Shown: positions 4,683 to 5,094 of the stretch, piece after piece
Layout of the letters: each line of letters starts with the position of its first letter
Numbering within the stretch: position 1 is the stretch's first letter
Assembly: GCA_938003565.1 (NCBI GenBank)
Contig: CALKYB010000025.1
Span: forward strand, 1-5,094
Origin: an uncultured bacterium
GTDB taxonomy: Bacteria; Bdellovibrionota_C; UBA2361; SZUA-149; CALKYB01
Direction: 5' to 3'
Length of the DNA stretch: 5,094 bases
Translations under genes and position numbers: made by a program
The notes under the pieces: generated by a model
Database searches by the model: none
What the model saw: only the letters and a program-made list of their open reading frames with translations
Told to the model about the DNA's origin: nothing

Positions 4683-4774
4683 ATGCACGGACCCGCTACC
4701 TCCACGACAAGGAAGCAAGTCAGGGAATTGAAAAGGAAGTAGAGTATAGTCTATTGTAAAAAAACTTTTTGCTG
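4683..4774. other. 92-bp unique spacer between repeat copies A and B
   Basis: This segment is not part of the repeat. It has a purine-rich middle and ends with a run of seven A, C, then five T just before copy B. A 19-codon frame (from 4683) has no ribosome binding site. Copies A and B share the bases ACTTTT shortly before their left ends, perhaps a trace of a common flank. Confidence 0.5.
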
Positions 4775-4951
4775 AATCAGAAACACCGCAGGGCTGATCC
4801 AATGGAAAAAAAATCTCCGGTTGTCAGAAAATGAGAAAAATATTTCAAATATTGCAGGGTTGAAAAACCACAGAATCTGTATGCGAACCAAGCTAAGTCC
4901 TGAGAATTTCCCAATTTATTTTTCAGGATCAGCCCTGTGGCGTTTTCGGTG
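4775..4951. repeat. 177-bp inverted-end repeat, copy B
   Basis: This copy has exactly the length of copy A. Its left end is at 4775-4799 and its right end at 4927-4951. One base in the right end (T for C in CCCTGTGG) turns a G-C pair of the terminal stem into a G-U pair. The internal GAAA-loop hairpin (4858-4869) and the following palindrome are unchanged. It is closer to copy C (about 6 differences in 141 compared bases) than to copy A. Confidence 0.85.
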
Positions 4952-4953
4952 TT

Positions 4954-5094
4954 AATCAGAAACACCGCAGGGCTGATCCGATGGATAAAAAATCTTCGGT
5001 TGTGAGAAAATAAGAAAAATATTTCAAATATGGCAGGGTTGAAAAACCACAGAATCTGTATGCGAACCAAGCTAAGTCCTGAGAATTTCCCAAT
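4954..5094. repeat. 177-bp inverted-end repeat, copy C, cut by the window edge
   Basis: Copy C follows copy B directly after two T bases, giving a 179-bp tandem period. The first 141 bases are present, including the left inverted end (4954-4978) and the GAAA-loop hairpin (5037-5048). Its right end, and perhaps further copies, lie beyond the window. From position 5036 to the edge it is identical to copy B, which points to recent duplication or gene conversion between them. Confidence 0.85.

Noticed and set aside
4489..4683. 64-codon plus-strand frame running into repeat copy A
   Set aside because: It starts with TTG without a ribosome binding site, and most of it is the non-coding repeat; the equivalent frame is not preserved as a gene in copies B and C.
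4688..4707. Sequence ACCCGCTACCTCCAC resembling the 3' acceptor end of a tmRNA
   Set aside because: There is no T-loop before it, no CCA end, and its C-rich part does not complement the five-G half T-arm at 555-570, so it cannot be shown to be its partner.
4777..5070. 97-codon minus-strand frame across copies B and C
   Set aside because: It is created by reading through two tandem repeat units, so its halves resemble each other only because the DNA repeats.
4506..5094. CRISPR array
   Set aside because: The repeats are 177 bp, few, and separated by 92 and 2 bases instead of uniform short spacers; no cas gene is present.

Overview
The window looks like a piece of a moderately AT-rich chromosome from a Gram-negative bacterium. 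Secreted or membrane-anchored products predominate, and there is a propeller protein of the TolB-like type. The release-factor homologue begins with a segment that I recall from deltaproteobacterial or SAR324-like proteins. That lineage guess rests on memory of family sequences and is weak. Nothing here marks a phage, plasmid or classical insertion sequence, although the right end carries a short non-coding repeat family.

Layout, left to right. Positions 21-473 (minus) encode a small, very basic secreted protein of unknown function. Positions 574-1017 (minus) encode a TerB-like helical protein with a TTG start and a strong ribosome binding site. A 415-base gap (1018-1432) follows; it holds promoter-like sequences for both directions and leads into a 28-residue membrane micro-protein (1433-1519, plus). 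Converging on it is a gene (1577-2272, minus) for a membrane-anchored protein with a low-complexity linker, a basic middle and a strongly acidic tail. After a leader region with two hairpins come a GGQ-type ribosome-rescue factor (2516-2938, minus) and, just upstream of it, a possible 62-residue protein (2965-3153, minus). Transcribed away from these is a membrane-anchored or secreted beta-propeller protein (3291-4328, plus).

The last 766 bases (4329-5094) carry no convincing gene. They hold a strongly base-paired stretch ending in a terminator-like palindrome plus T-run (4367-4455). Three copies of a 177-bp repeat with inverted ends follow (4506-4682, 4775-4951 and 4954 to the window edge). 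The copies differ by substitutions only.

The genes do not form one obvious pathway. Only the pair 2965-3153 and 2516-2938 is close enough (26 bp) to suggest co-transcription. Three of the minus-strand genes start with TTG. The most interesting items are the micro-protein, the repeat family, the MTRFR-like rescue factor, and a 16-bp match to half of a tRNA or tmRNA T-arm at 555-570 that could be an integration scar.
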